Shown here piece by piece: positions 8,113-16,796 of a stretch of 64,000 bases of DNA. The first letter of the stretch is position 1. Every line of letters begins with the position of its first letter. Made by a program: the position numbers and the translations under genes. Under the pieces are notes generated by a model, which worked only from the letters and a program-made list of their open reading frames with translations, had not been told where the DNA came from and searched no databases. Origin of the DNA: Mojavia pulchra JT2-VF2 (GTDB lineage Bacteria; Cyanobacteriota; Cyanobacteriia; Cyanobacteriales; Nostocaceae); contig JAHHHN010000005.1 in NCBI GenBank assembly GCA_019359325.1, positions 124,001-188,000 on the forward strand, written 5' to 3'.

Positions 8113-8610
8113 ATGCTCCAGAAAAAAATCTGTATGGTAGGTGCGTTTGCCACAGGTAAAACTAGTTTAGTGGCAAGGCTTGTTAATAGTATTTTTTCAG
8201 AAAAATACCATACTACTGTAGGTGTAAAGATTGATAAAAAAACAATAAATATTCAAGAACAAACAATTAATCTTATCCTTTGGGATCTGTATGGAGAAGA
8301 TGAATTTCAAAAAGTGCGTATGTCCTACTTACGAGGTGCGTCTGGTTATTTATTAGTAGTAGATGGCACACGTAAGAATACCCTAGACAAAGCCTTTGAC
8401 TTGCAAACAAGAGTAGAAGATACGCTGGGCAAGGTTCCCTTTATTATGATGCTTAACAAATGGGACATGATAGATGAGTGGGACATTGATTCTGTAGAAA
8501 TCGATGCAGTTAAGCAGAAGGGTTGGACAGTAATGAAAACTAGTGCTAAAACAGGTCTCGGTGTAGCAGAGGTTTTTCAAACTCTTGCTGAGAAAATAAT
8601 GGATGCATAG
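8113..8610 (+). CDS. Ras/Rab-like small GTPase
   Basis: 165 residues, a single P-loop GTPase domain. G1 is GAFATGKTS; G2 is a Thr in YHTTVGVK; G3 is WDLYGED, which keeps DxxG but has Glu where Ras carries catalytic Gln61; G4 is NKWD; G5 is TSAK. No C-terminal lipidation cysteine is present. Bacterial members of the Ras superfamily such as MglA act as polarity switches. The Gln-to-Glu change suggests slow intrinsic hydrolysis that needs a partner. The gene starts 14 bases after the OmpA-type gene and its stop abuts the next ATG, so expression is coupled. Confidence 0.85.
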   Translation: MLQKKICMVGAFATGKTSLVARLVNSIFSEKYHTTVGVKIDKKTINIQEQTINLILWDLYGEDEFQKVRMSYLRGASGYLLVVDGTRKNTLDKAFDLQTRVEDTLGKVPFIMMLNKWDMIDEWDIDSVEIDAVKQKGWTVMKTSAKTGLGVAEVFQTLAEKIMDA

Positions 8611-9012
8611 ATGCTAGATTTACCTAATCCTGTTATTGCTTATCTACTAAGTTTCTTACTAAAAGAACGCTCTGTTGCCTATCTTTTAGTTAAGAAAGAT
8701 GGCTGCTTGTCTGCCTGGGGAGGAAAACTGGCAGAATACGGAGTTAGTAACCTGCAAGCAGGGGAGAATATCAAAGAACAGATTTTTTTTCTAGAAGGTC
8801 TACTACCATTAGATGATCTTCCCTTATTTCTACCCCGTGTGAAAACCGAAAACAGTATTTGTGCTGATGTCCATCTTTTCCCCTCAGAAGAAGGTGATTG
8901 GGTATTGTTGTTAGATGCTACCTTGGATGAAAAACATTATTGTCTCATTCAACAACAGGCAAATGAATTCAGCTTGTTGCAAGAAAAGTTAACTAAAATA
9001 TTTAAACATTAA
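8611..9012 (+). CDS. Small PAS-like sensory protein
   Basis: 133 residues; its ATG directly follows the GTPase stop codon. The pattern YLLVKKDGCLSAWGGKL, then FFLEGLLPL, then ADVHLFPSEEGDWVLLLDA and finally QQANEFSLLQEKL is a compact PAS-like domain also found fused to bacterial signalling proteins. There is no output domain, so it probably senses or relays by binding the GTPase or the kinase next door. Family named by pattern only; a roadblock-type GTPase partner is an alternative. Confidence 0.6.
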   Translation: MLDLPNPVIAYLLSFLLKERSVAYLLVKKDGCLSAWGGKLAEYGVSNLQAGENIKEQIFFLEGLLPLDDLPLFLPRVKTENSICADVHLFPSEEGDWVLLLDATLDEKHYCLIQQQANEFSLLQEKLTKIFKH

Positions 9013-9048
9013 TCGACGCACAAGATTAATTGATTTTGGTATGAACTT

Positions 9049-10161
9049 ATGAATGGCTCTATCACAGACGACCTATTCGCAGCTTTAAATATTCTAGTGT
9101 TAGAGCGACTTAATTTAGGCTCTTTTAAAATTACAGGGACAGTACCGAATTGGTTAAGGCGGTTTTGTCATCCAAGAGTTACGTCAGGTATGGAAGTTTT
9201 AATATTAGAGGAACAGTTTCCTTTTTTAAGAAACTTTTTGATTGATGCTGAAGAATTTTGGCAAAATAATGCTCCTAAGAAATTGAGTTCTGGTATCTGG
9301 GCAGACAATGATTTTACTGGAAAAGAAGCTCAATTTGAAGCATCAGCAATTTGTCTAAAAAACAAAAAAATTTTATTAATTGAATTGCTGGAAGATACTT
9401 ATAAAGAAAAACAATATATTATTCAAAAAGCTAGAGAAAATCAATTACATTATCAACAATTATTAAAAGATAACCAGAAAAAAGAAATTTTAATTCATTG
9501 TATTATCCACGATATTGCTGGACAATTAACTAGTATTAATTGTTGTTTAGCTTTGCTGGAATTTGAAAATTTGACGCCTAAAGGACAAGAACGTTTAGAG
9601 ATTGGTAGAGAGCAATCTATTAGGCAAGAAATGCTAATTCGGGAAATATTAAATGCATTCTCGACTGAGGTAGAGTCGCTAGAGGCTTTCACACTCGAAG
9701 CTGAACAAGCACCCAATATTTTGGCTTCTGTACAGGAAGTAATCAAGCTGTTAAACCCTACTTTTGCGCTCAATAATATAAAAATACAGATGGCTACCAA
9801 TATTGACTTGACAGCAGACTGGAAAGTAGTTGGCGATCAATCGCGCTTGGATAGAGTAATTTCCAATTTGTTAGAAAATGCGTTGCGCCACAGCCCACCA
9901 GAGTCTACCGTGGAAATTGGCTTGCAACAAGACGAAGAATGTGTGATCATGACAGTTGATGATGAAGGTTCAGGCGTAGCGCCGGAAATAGCTGAAACTT
10001 TATTCCAAAAATTTTCACAAGGTAAAAATAAATCAGGTAAAGCTGGTCTTGGGCTTTATTTTTGCCGCATTACAGTTGAACGTTGGGGGGGTCAAATTGG
10101 TTATTTACCGCGTCCTGAAGGTGGTTCTCGGTTTTGGTTCCGTCTATTAAGAGCAGAATGA
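9049..10161 (+). CDS. Soluble sensor histidine kinase with PAS-like N-terminus
   Basis: 370 residues. The first 130 hold a PAS-like region (SFKITGTVPNWLRRF, FPFLRNFLIDAEEFW). A short coiled coil leads to the phosphoacceptor H-box CIIHDIAGQLTSIN, in which the usual HE is HD. The catalytic domain has N box NLLENALRHSP, G1 DDEGSGVAPE, F box LFQKFSQG and G2 GKAGLGLYFCR, so it looks active. No membrane helix. The response regulator is not in the window. It closes the operon and may read the state of the GTPase/OmpA complex (inference). Confidence 0.8.
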   Translation: MNGSITDDLFAALNILVLERLNLGSFKITGTVPNWLRRFCHPRVTSGMEVLILEEQFPFLRNFLIDAEEFWQNNAPKKLSSGIWADNDFTGKEAQFEASAICLKNKKILLIELLEDTYKEKQYIIQKARENQLHYQQLLKDNQKKEILIHCIIHDIAGQLTSINCCLALLEFENLTPKGQERLEIGREQSIRQEMLIREILNAFSTEVESLEAFTLEAEQAPNILASVQEVIKLLNPTFALNNIKIQMATNIDLTADWKVVGDQSRLDRVISNLLENALRHSPPESTVEIGLQQDEECVIMTVDDEGSGVAPEIAETLFQKFSQGKNKSGKAGLGLYFCRITVERWGGQIGYLPRPEGGSRFWFRLLRAE

Positions 10162-10174
10162 ATTTTTGAAAATT

Positions 10175-10219
10175 GAGTTAACAGTGGACAATAGAATTAC
10201 TACTGGCCACTGTTAACTC
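10175..10219 (+). terminator. Strong hairpin after signalling operon
   Basis: GAGTTAACAGTGG and CCACTGTTAACTC form a perfect 13-bp stem with a 19-base loop, beginning 13 bases after the kinase stop codon. The T-tract (CTTTTT) is about a dozen bases further on, so it may be a terminator or a 3' stabilising hairpin. Confidence 0.5.
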
Positions 10220-10242
10220 TGACGCTCTAACTTTTTAGTTTA

Positions 10243-10378
10243 TTTAGTGAGTGCTACCCTACTGGAAGGCCAAGCAGCTAACGAGAACTCTTGGGCTTAA
10301 CGAAGTCGCCTGGGTTGAGCTAACCCTCTTTTGAACTGCTTGCTATTTTACCGCTACGCGTTTAAAGTACTCACTAAA
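10243..10378. repeat. 136-bp inverted-repeat-bounded element
   Basis: TTTAGTGAGT at one end and ACTCACTAAA at the other are perfect 10-bp inverted repeats. Inside, GGGTT-GAGC-AACCC-like and AAGCAG/CTGCTT pairs suggest further folding. It lies between the convergent kinase and hli genes and may be a MITE relic or a structured 3' region. Confidence 0.4.
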
Positions 10379-10418
10379 TCACTACAGTGCTGACTACGTT
10401 TGGTGGACTATTATATTT

Positions 10419-10622
10419 TTAGTAACCGACGATGTGCAGTACATCGCGCAGGACGCTATAACCAGCTAAATCCCACAATAAATAAGCAAGGAAACCAATA
10501 GCTGCCAAACGACCGTTCCATAATTCGGCTTGAGGATTCCAGCCAAAGATAAAGGCGTTACGATCTACACCGTTATAAGCTTTAGCAACAGTTGGTAATT
10601 CAGTAGAAGGACGAGATTCCAT
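10419..10622 (-). CDS. hli: High-light-inducible protein, tandem copy 4
   Basis: 67 residues, last of four tandem copies. One membrane helix carries the chlorophyll-binding ELWNGRLAAIGFLAYLL motif of HLIPs/SCPs, single-helix relatives of plant LHC proteins that bind chlorophyll and carotenoid in the thylakoid and protect photosystem II assembly. GGAGG sits before the ATG. The last 40 residues are essentially identical in all four copies, which shows recent duplication or gene conversion. It differs from copy 3 by only a few residues (FGWNPQAE against FGWTPQAE). Confidence 0.92.
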   Translation of the reverse strand: MESRPSTELPTVAKAYNGVDRNAFIFGWNPQAELWNGRLAAIGFLAYLLWDLAGYSVLRDVLHIVGY

Positions 10623-10664
10623 TTTTTTCCTCCAAAATTAAGCGATTTTTCAGGTTTTTAATCT

Positions 10665-10868
10665 TTAGTAACCGACGATGTGCAGTACATCGCGCAGGAC
10701 GCTATAACCAGCTAAATCCCACAATAAATAGGCAACAAATCCAATAGCTGCTAAACGACCGTTCCATAATTCGGCTTGGGGTGTCCAGCCGAAAAGAAAA
10801 GCATTACGATCTACACCGTTATAAGCGTTAGCAACAGTTGGTAATTCAGTAGAAGGACGAGATTCCAT
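10665..10868 (-). CDS. hli: High-light-inducible protein, tandem copy 3
   Basis: 67 residues, same fold and motif (ELWNGRLAAIGFVAYLL) as its neighbours. The 42-base spacer to the next copy is itself almost identical to the other spacers, so the duplicated unit is 246 bp: coding sequence plus ribosome binding site plus spacer. A polycistronic transcript from the promoter upstream of copy 1 is likely. Confidence 0.92.
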   Translation of the reverse strand: MESRPSTELPTVANAYNGVDRNAFLFGWTPQAELWNGRLAAIGFVAYLLWDLAGYSVLRDVLHIVGY

Positions 10869-10910
10869 TTTTTTCTCCCAAATTCAGCGATTTTTTTAGG
10901 TTTTTAATCT

Positions 10911-11114
10911 TTAATAACCGACGATGTGCAGTACATCGCGCAGGACGCTATAACCAGCTAAATCCCACAATAAATAAGCAAGGAAACCAATAGCTGCTAA
11001 ACGACCGTTCCATAATTCAGCTTGGGGTGTCCAGCCAAAGAAAAAATCATTGCGATCGCGGCCATTGTATTCTCTAGCAATTGTTGGTAATTCAGTAGAA
11101 GGACGAGATTCCAT
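10911..11114 (-). CDS. hli: High-light-inducible protein, tandem copy 2
   Basis: 67 residues starting MESRPS. An in-frame TTG four codons further upstream overlaps the GGAG ribosome binding site, so I start at the ATG at 11114. Its N-terminal half (EYNGRDRNDFFFGW) resembles copy 1, while its leader MESRPSTELPT resembles copies 3 and 4. It therefore looks intermediate, as expected from stepwise duplication. Confidence 0.92.
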   Translation of the reverse strand: MESRPSTELPTIAREYNGRDRNDFFFGWTPQAELWNGRLAAIGFLAYLLWDLAGYSVLRDVLHIVGY

Positions 11115-11154
11115 TTTTTTCTCCAAAATTAAGCGATTTTTAGGTTTTTAATCT

Positions 11155-11358
11155 TTAATAACCGACGATGTGCAGTACATCGCGCAGGACGCTATAACCA
11201 GCTAAATCCCACAATAAATAAGCAACAAATCCAATAGCTGCTAAACGACCGTTCCATAATTCGGCTTGGGGTGTCCAGCCAAATAAAAAATCATTGCGAT
11301 CGCGGCCATTGTATTCTCTAGCAATTGTTGGTAAATCGGTGGAAGAAAGTGGTTGCAT
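11155..11358 (-). CDS. hli: High-light-inducible protein, tandem copy 1
   Basis: 67 residues, the promoter-proximal member. Its first ten residues (MQPLSSTDLP) differ from the MESRPS start of the other three, whereas the helix and C-terminus are the same. It is probably the ancestral copy, with the others arising downstream. A perfect HLR1 box lies 157 bases upstream and a degenerate one about 21 bases upstream. Confidence 0.92.
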   Translation of the reverse strand: MQPLSSTDLPTIAREYNGRDRNDFLFGWTPQAELWNGRLAAIGFVAYLLWDLAGYSVLRDVLHIVGY

Positions 11359-11858
11359 TTTTCCTTTAACAATTAATTGCTTAATCTAAATGTAACTTTT
11401 TATAAAGAAATTGCTTTCTGCCTGTGGGTACAAACTTTAGGCACTTCTTGTGGACGATGTTCGCAAGGGTGTTGGTGTCGACAAATCCACCTTGAGGAGG
11501 TGTAAAAAAGCGAAATTGTAAATAAATGTAACAGGCTGATAGGAAAAGAAGATTTTCAGTAAATTAATTAGGCTTGAAGAAAATAAAAAAGCTGAAAATT
11601 TTTAAATCAAAATTATTAACATTTTCTGATTGGTTTTTCGACTTTCTAACGTATACAAATTAAATAAATATTTTTTCGTTAAATATTAAAATTTCTATCC
11701 TACGCTAGATATGCTTTTCAAACTGTGGAGAGATGCCCTGAATGCCTAAATTCCACGATTCTGAGATCTACAAGAGTTAGGTATTGCCATAAATACAGAG
11801 TTTCTGCTCGCGTAATCCTTAAATTTCCCCAAATTTAAACTTAGAGAAAGGAAATACA
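11359..11858. other. 500-bp divergent regulatory region between hli cluster and repeat-protein gene
   Basis: No gene seen. It holds the HLR1 box at 11515-11532 and, read on the minus strand, GTTACATT-TA-GATTAAGC at 11379-11396 with one good half-site. CACCT-TGAGG-AGGTG near 11490 is a small hairpin. The part from 11570 to 11700 is very AT-rich. AGAGAAAGG at 11843 is the ribosome binding site for the gene at 11859. Confidence 0.6.
11515..11532 (-). promoter_or_regulatory. HLR1 element (RpaB binding site)
   Basis: Read on the minus strand, GTTACATT-TA-TTTACAAT fits the published HLR1 consensus (G/T)TTACA(T/A)(T/A)-N2-(G/T)TTACA(T/A)(T/A) at every position. RpaB binds HLR1 in low light and controls hli and photosystem genes. 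It faces the hli cluster, although the divergent gene at 11859 could also be controlled. Confidence 0.8.
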
Positions 11859-14800
11859 ATGTTTGAGAGTACGGAAATTATGCTGGGACTGTACAAGCCA
11901 CTATTGTGGGTGGCACAGGTTCCAGTAGACTCCACCAATGTCACACCAGCACAGGCATCGGTTCTTACTTCCGGTCCGCGATTTTTTGTCGCTTTAATCT
12001 CCGGTGTAATACTAGCCTTTGCTTTTCAATTAGTATTAACAAACCTTTCCGTTGCTGCGGGTATTTCCTACCTGGGGCGTCCATCTGACTCGGATTCAGA
12101 TCATGGAGAATCGGGAAGTTTAGGCGGCACAATTCGCAAAATTGGCACAGCAGTGGGTATTTGGACATTAGTCACTGTGACGATCGCCTTATTAATCGCT
12201 TCTTTTCTGGCTGTAAGACTCAGCCTCGTGGTTTTAGATCCGGGGCTAGGTGCGACGCTGGGGTTGGTAATTTGGGGTGCATACTTTTTATTACTGATGT
12301 GGGTGAGTTCCACAACGGTGGGTTCCTTGATTGGTTCAGTGGTGAACACGGCAACCTCAGGCTTTCAAGCAATTATGGGAACAGCTACCGCCGCACTAGG
12401 TGCGAAAGCTGTCAATAACCAAGTTGTAGCCACAGCTGAAGCCGCCGCCGCCGCCGTGCGTCGAGAACTAGGAAGCGGAATTGACCCCATCAGTATCCGC
12501 GAGAATGTAGAAGATTACTTAGAAAAGTTGCGTCCCCCAGAGTTAGATCTATCTCAGATTCGCAGCGAGTTTGAAAACTTACTGCGCGACCCGCAACTGC
12601 AAGCGATCGCTGGGAGTCCGGATCTGCGTAACATCGACCGCCAAAAATTTATCGATCTAGTCAGCAGCCGCACCGACCTTTCCAAACGAGACGTTAATCG
12701 CATTGCTGATACTTTATATAAGCTTTGGCAGCAGGTGGTAAGTCAGCAAGCACCCACCCAAGACCGTCTAGGGGAGGTAATCGACTATCTCAAATCGCTA
12801 CCGCCAGGGCAAACCAAAACAGATGAACTCAACGCCAAACTGGATCAGTTAGTAGCAGAAATGCGTTCCTCCAAACAAGCTGACCAAAAGGCAACCCAAC
12901 AAGCAACCCCAGGGCCGATTCAAAGCACAATCCAGCAAGGAATATCTGCACTAACTGGCATTGTGTTAGGCAGAGCAGATCTGTCAGACTTGGATGTAGA
13001 GAAAATCTGGCAATCCTTAGCTTCTGCCAAAGATAAAGCTACACAACAAGCTGACAAGCTAGGTTTACCTACACCTTCACAACCCTACAGCCCAATCCGG
13101 GCTGATGTTGAAAACTACCTGTCTAACACCTATGCTTGGCAACTCAGCCAGGAAAGAATCGCCCAGGAATTTCGTGATGTCATCTACGATCCAGCCGCAG
13201 ATCCCGGAACAGTGCGACGGGAATTAGAGCGACTTTCCCGCAACGATTTTGTTAATTTATTGCAACAACGAGGACTGCTGACCCAAGCACAAATTCAACG
13301 CATTGCAGATCAGTTAGAAGCTGTCCGCCAAGAAGTGCTAGTAACAGTCACAGCCTTAGAAGAAAGAGAAATAGTACAAGATTTGCAACGGCGAGTGGCA
13401 AGTTATCTACTCGTTACCAATAAGGCAGAATTGACCTCAGAAGGCATTGAGCGCGATTTTAAAGCTTTATTGGCAGATCAAGACGCAGATTATGAAACTT
13501 TGTCGCGGCGGCTAGCTGGGATTGACCGCCAACAGATGCGGCAGACACTGTTTGAACGCAACGATATTCAGCCATACGAATTGGACGGAATTCTCGACGA
13601 TTTGGAAAGGCAACGCGATCAAGTGTTGATAGAATCCAAAGGATTGGCTGATCAAGCAAGATATCAAGCAGAAACACTGTGGCTGAATTTAGAATCATAT
13701 CTGCGTAACACTGGGAAAGAGGAACTCAACCCTGATGCAATTCGCGCCGATCTCAAAAAGCTGTTAGAAGATCCCCAAGCAGGAGTTTCAGCGATTACGA
13801 CAAGATTGTCTCGTTTTGATCGTGACACCTTGGTGCAGTTGTTGAATCAGCGGCAAGATTTGAGCCAAGACCAAGCTAATCAAATCATTGATACTGTTGA
13901 GCAGTCATGGCATAGTATCCGCCACGCACCGCAAGCCGTAGCAGATAAAGCTAAGGAGCAATATGACTCTGTAAGCACTACGATCGCAGATTACCTGCGG
14001 AGAACTGGCAAACAAGAACTCAACCCTGAAGGTATTCAGCGAGATTTGACCAGACTGTTTGAAAATCCCCAACAGGGAGCAGTCGCACTACGCCGTCGGT
14101 TGTCGCAAGTAGACCGGGATACTTTGGTGAAGTTGCTCAGTCAACGTCAAGACTTGAGTGAACAGCAAGTCAACGAAATCATTGACTCGGTACAAAGTTC
14201 AATTCGTAACATTATACGTGCGCCTCGCCGCCTCGCCACCCGAACACAACAAAGAGTGCAAACTTTCCAAGCATATTTGGAAGAGTATTTGCGGCAGACA
14301 GGCAAAGAAGAACTCAACCCAGAAGGTATCAAGCGCGACTTGCAATTGTTATTGCATGACCCACGGGTGGGGATGGAAAGTTTCAGCGATCGCCTTGCTC
14401 ATTTTGACCGTTCAACAATTATCGCCTTGCTGAAAATTCGTGAAGATATGTCCGATGAAGAAGCAGCAAAAATTGCCGATAACATCTTATCGGTACAAGA
14501 GCAATTTGTAGAGCAAGTGCGCGGTATCCAACGACGCATCCAAGATGTAATTGATGGAGTTTTTGCCCGGATTCGCAACTACCTCAACTCCTTGGAGCGC
14601 CCGGAACTGAACTATGATGGTATCAAGCGTGATGTTCGCCAATTGTTTGAAGACCCTCAGGCTGGGTTTGACGCATTACGCGATCGCTTATCTTCTTTCA
14701 ACCGTGAAACTTTGGTAGCAATCATCAGTTCCCGTGAGGATATCTCCCAGGAAGACGCCAACCGAATTGTTGACCAAATTGAAGGTGCGCGCAACTCAGT

Positions 14801-14990
14801 CTTACAACGGGCAGAACGCCTACACCATGAAGCACAACGCCGCCTAGAAGAAGTGAAGCATCAAGCACAGCGGCAAGCAGATGAAACTCGCAAAGCCGCA
14901 GCTTCAGCAGCTTGGTGGTTATTTGCTACAGCAATCGTCTCCGCTATCTTCTCAGCATTAGGAGGAGCGATCGCAGTCGTGCTGTTGTAG
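11859..14990 (+). CDS. Large membrane-anchored protein with seven tandem ~95-residue repeats
   Basis: 1043 residues. Three or four membrane segments lie in the first 190 residues, with an acidic loop (SDSDSDHGES) between them, and a single one (LFATAIVSAIFSALGGAI) at the very C-terminus. Between them are about seven repeats of the form YLxxTGKEELNPEGIKRDL, LLxDPQxG, RLSxFDRDTLVxLL, RxDLSxxxANxIID. The last four are very similar, the first three more diverged. A basic Gln/Arg-rich coiled coil precedes the final helix. No catalytic motif seen. With both ends in the membrane it could form a long loop tether. It is divergent from the hli cluster and followed by a terminator and chlI. Confidence 0.75.
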   Translation: MFESTEIMLGLYKPLLWVAQVPVDSTNVTPAQASVLTSGPRFFVALISGVILAFAFQLVLTNLSVAAGISYLGRPSDSDSDHGESGSLGGTIRKIGTAVGIWTLVTVTIALLIASFLAVRLSLVVLDPGLGATLGLVIWGAYFLLLMWVSSTTVGSLIGSVVNTATSGFQAIMGTATAALGAKAVNNQVVATAEAAAAAVRRELGSGIDPISIRENVEDYLEKLRPPELDLSQIRSEFENLLRDPQLQAIAGSPDLRNIDRQKFIDLVSSRTDLSKRDVNRIADTLYKLWQQVVSQQAPTQDRLGEVIDYLKSLPPGQTKTDELNAKLDQLVAEMRSSKQADQKATQQATPGPIQSTIQQGISALTGIVLGRADLSDLDVEKIWQSLASAKDKATQQADKLGLPTPSQPYSPIRADVENYLSNTYAWQLSQERIAQEFRDVIYDPAADPGTVRRELERLSRNDFVNLLQQRGLLTQAQIQRIADQLEAVRQEVLVTVTALEEREIVQDLQRRVASYLLVTNKAELTSEGIERDFKALLADQDADYETLSRRLAGIDRQQMRQTLFERNDIQPYELDGILDDLERQRDQVLIESKGLADQARYQAETLWLNLESYLRNTGKEELNPDAIRADLKKLLEDPQAGVSAITTRLSRFDRDTLVQLLNQRQDLSQDQANQIIDTVEQSWHSIRHAPQAVADKAKEQYDSVSTTIADYLRRTGKQELNPEGIQRDLTRLFENPQQGAVALRRRLSQVDRDTLVKLLSQRQDLSEQQVNEIIDSVQSSIRNIIRAPRRLATRTQQRVQTFQAYLEEYLRQTGKEELNPEGIKRDLQLLLHDPRVGMESFSDRLAHFDRSTIIALLKIREDMSDEEAAKIADNILSVQEQFVEQVRGIQRRIQDVIDGVFARIRNYLNSLERPELNYDGIKRDVRQLFEDPQAGFDALRDRLSSFNRETLVAIISSREDISQEDANRIVDQIEGARNSVLQRAERLHHEAQRRLEEVKHQAQRQADETRKAAASAAWWLFATAIVSAIFSALGGAIAVVLL

Positions 14991-15021
14991 TTGGCAAATT
15001 GTCTCTGCTTACACTTTTTAG

Positions 15022-15046
15022 CCTCCCTCATGCGGGAGGTTTTTTT
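15022..15046 (+). terminator. Rho-independent terminator
   Basis: CCTCCC-TCATGC-GGGAGG followed by seven T, 30 bases after the stop of the repeat-protein gene. A textbook terminator separating it from chlI. Confidence 0.9.
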
Positions 15047-15129
15047 GAATCGTCAGCCCCATCCTTCCCTACCCCCACCTATGGCACAATAAAGAACGGT
15101 AATAAGAAAAAACTTGATAAGGTAATTTA

Positions 15130-16254
15130 GTGAGTCCTACTGCTCAAACCACAGCGAGTGCGCGACGTGTGGTGTTTCCGTTTACAGCAATTGTCGGTCA
15201 GGAAGAAATGAAACTGGCTCTGTTGTTGAACGTGATTGACCCAAAAATTGGTGGTGTGATGATTATGGGCGATCGCGGCACCGGCAAATCCACAACTATC
15301 CGGGCCCTGGCCGATCTATTGCCAGAAATCTCTGTTGTTGCCAACGACCCCTTCAACAGTGATCCCAGCGACCCCGACTTGATGAGTGATGAAGTCCGCC
15401 AACTACTAGAACAAGGGGCAGAAATTCCCACAGTTCCCAAAAAAGTGCAGATGGTAGACTTGCCTCTAGGAGCTACAGAAGACCGGGTTTGCGGCACAAT
15501 CGACATCGAAAAAGCTTTATCTGAAGGTGTGAAAGCCTTTGAACCGGGACTACTAGCAAAAGCTAACCGAGGCATCCTCTATGTGGATGAAGTAAACTTG
15601 CTAGATGACCACCTAGTAGATGTGTTACTTGACTCCGCAGCCAGCGGTTGGAACACAGTAGAACGGGAAGGTATTTCTATCCGTCACCCAGCACGTTTTG
15701 TTCTGGTCGGTTCTGGTAACCCAGAAGAAGGCGAACTGCGTCCCCAACTCCTCGACCGCTTTGGGATGCACGCAGAAATCCACACAGTTAAAGAACCAGC
15801 TTTGCGAGTACAAATCGTAGAGCAACGCGCAGAATTTGACCAAAATCCCCTAGCGTTTGTCGACAAATACAAACCCCAGCAAGAAGCACTGCAACAGCAA
15901 ATTGTCAGCGCTCAAAAGCTGTTGAGTGAAGTCAAAAGTGACTATGATTTGCGGGTGAAGATATCTGAGATTTGTTCAGAACTTGATGTCGATGGTTTGC
16001 GAGGTGATATTGTCACTAATCGCGCCGCCAAAGCATTAACCGCATTTGAAGGACGTACCGAAGTCACAGTTGATGATATCCGCCGTGTAATTACTTTATG
16101 TCTGCGTCACAGACTGCGGAAAGACCCCTTAGAGTCGATTGATTCTGGCTATAAGGTAGAAAAAGCTTTCGCTCGCGTCTTCGGTGTAGAACTACCAGAA
16201 AATGACACTGCACAAAAAAACGGTACTGGTCAAAAGTTAGGGGTGAGGAATTAA
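15130..16254 (+). CDS. chlI: Magnesium chelatase ATPase subunit I
   Basis: 374 residues, GTG start. This AAA+ subunit forms rings with ChlD and uses ATP to drive Mg insertion into protoporphyrin IX by ChlH, the first committed step of chlorophyll synthesis. [20 protein letters not shown], Walker [10 protein letters not shown], Walker [13 protein letters not shown], sensor-1 [19 protein letters not shown] and a C-terminal helical domain are all present, and the length is normal for the family. chlH lies in the same window about 31 kb away; chlD is not seen. Confidence 0.97.
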   Translation: MSPTAQTTASARRVVFPFTAIVGQEEMKLALLLNVIDPKIGGVMIMGDRGTGKSTTIRALADLLPEISVVANDPFNSDPSDPDLMSDEVRQLLEQGAEIPTVPKKVQMVDLPLGATEDRVCGTIDIEKALSEGVKAFEPGLLAKANRGILYVDEVNLLDDHLVDVLLDSAASGWNTVEREGISIRHPARFVLVGSGNPEEGELRPQLLDRFGMHAEIHTVKEPALRVQIVEQRAEFDQNPLAFVDKYKPQQEALQQQIVSAQKLLSEVKSDYDLRVKISEICSELDVDGLRGDIVTNRAAKALTAFEGRTEVTVDDIRRVITLCLRHRLRKDPLESIDSGYKVEKAFARVFGVELPENDTAQKNGTGQKLGVRN

Positions 16255-16261
16255 GCATTAT

Positions 16262-16394
16262 TAGTTATGAGTTATGAGTTTTGCATTCAAAGTGACTTCA
16301 TAACTCCTAACTCATCACTCCACACTCATCTAACTCAAAACTCCACGCTCATCACTCAGCACTCAGCACTCAGCACTCATTACTCAGGACTGAT
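16262..16394. repeat. Short tandem repeats (GTTATGA and CACTCAG types)
   Basis: Repeated units such as GTTATGAGTTATGAG, AACTC and CACTCAGCACTCAGCACTCA fill the gap between chlI and the next gene. An in-frame extension of the following gene runs through them but is translated repeat, not protein. Confidence 0.8.
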
Positions 16395-16395
16395 T

Positions 16396-16692
16396 ATGAG
16401 ATTTTGGAACTTTTGGTTAAATAGCTTTATATTATCTAGCCAATACAACCCGCCTCGTTTTGTAGAGTTAATCATGCTCATGTTAGCGATCGCAATGCTA
16501 GTAGTTGCCACCATTTCGCCAGAAAGACCTTATATGATACTAGGTTTGAGCTTAGTAGTTGGGGCATCTATTTCTATTCTAGTTAGGGAAGCGATCGCTC
16601 CTTCGCCCCAAAACCGTGTCACTCAGCTAACAGCATTGCTTTTGCTCTTCATCAGCTTCTACGGCTTTGCCGACTTGCTGCAAACTCTCTGA
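16396..16692 (+). CDS. Small three-helix membrane protein, unknown
   Basis: 98 residues from ATG 16396, chosen because everything upstream is tandem repeat. Three hydrophobic segments: FVELIMLMLAIAMLVVATI, MILGLSLVVGASISILV and LTALLLLFISFYGFADLL. Short polar ends, no motif recognised. It follows chlI in the same direction but is separated by 140 bases of repeats, so co-transcription is possible but not shown. Confidence 0.6.
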   Translation: MRFWNFWLNSFILSSQYNPPRFVELIMLMLAIAMLVVATISPERPYMILGLSLVVGASISILVREAIAPSPQNRVTQLTALLLLFISFYGFADLLQTL

Positions 16693-16796
16693 TTTTCAAT
16701 AAAAACAGAACTTTAGACAGATGCCAAGCAGAGAATAATCATGCAAATCTCCATATTGCCGTGAAATTATTCTAAGTAGCAGGGAATATTTACTCA

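Noticed and set aside
16267-16395. N-terminal extension of the small membrane protein
   Set aside because: It translates short tandem repeats; the ATG at 16396 begins the conserved-looking part.
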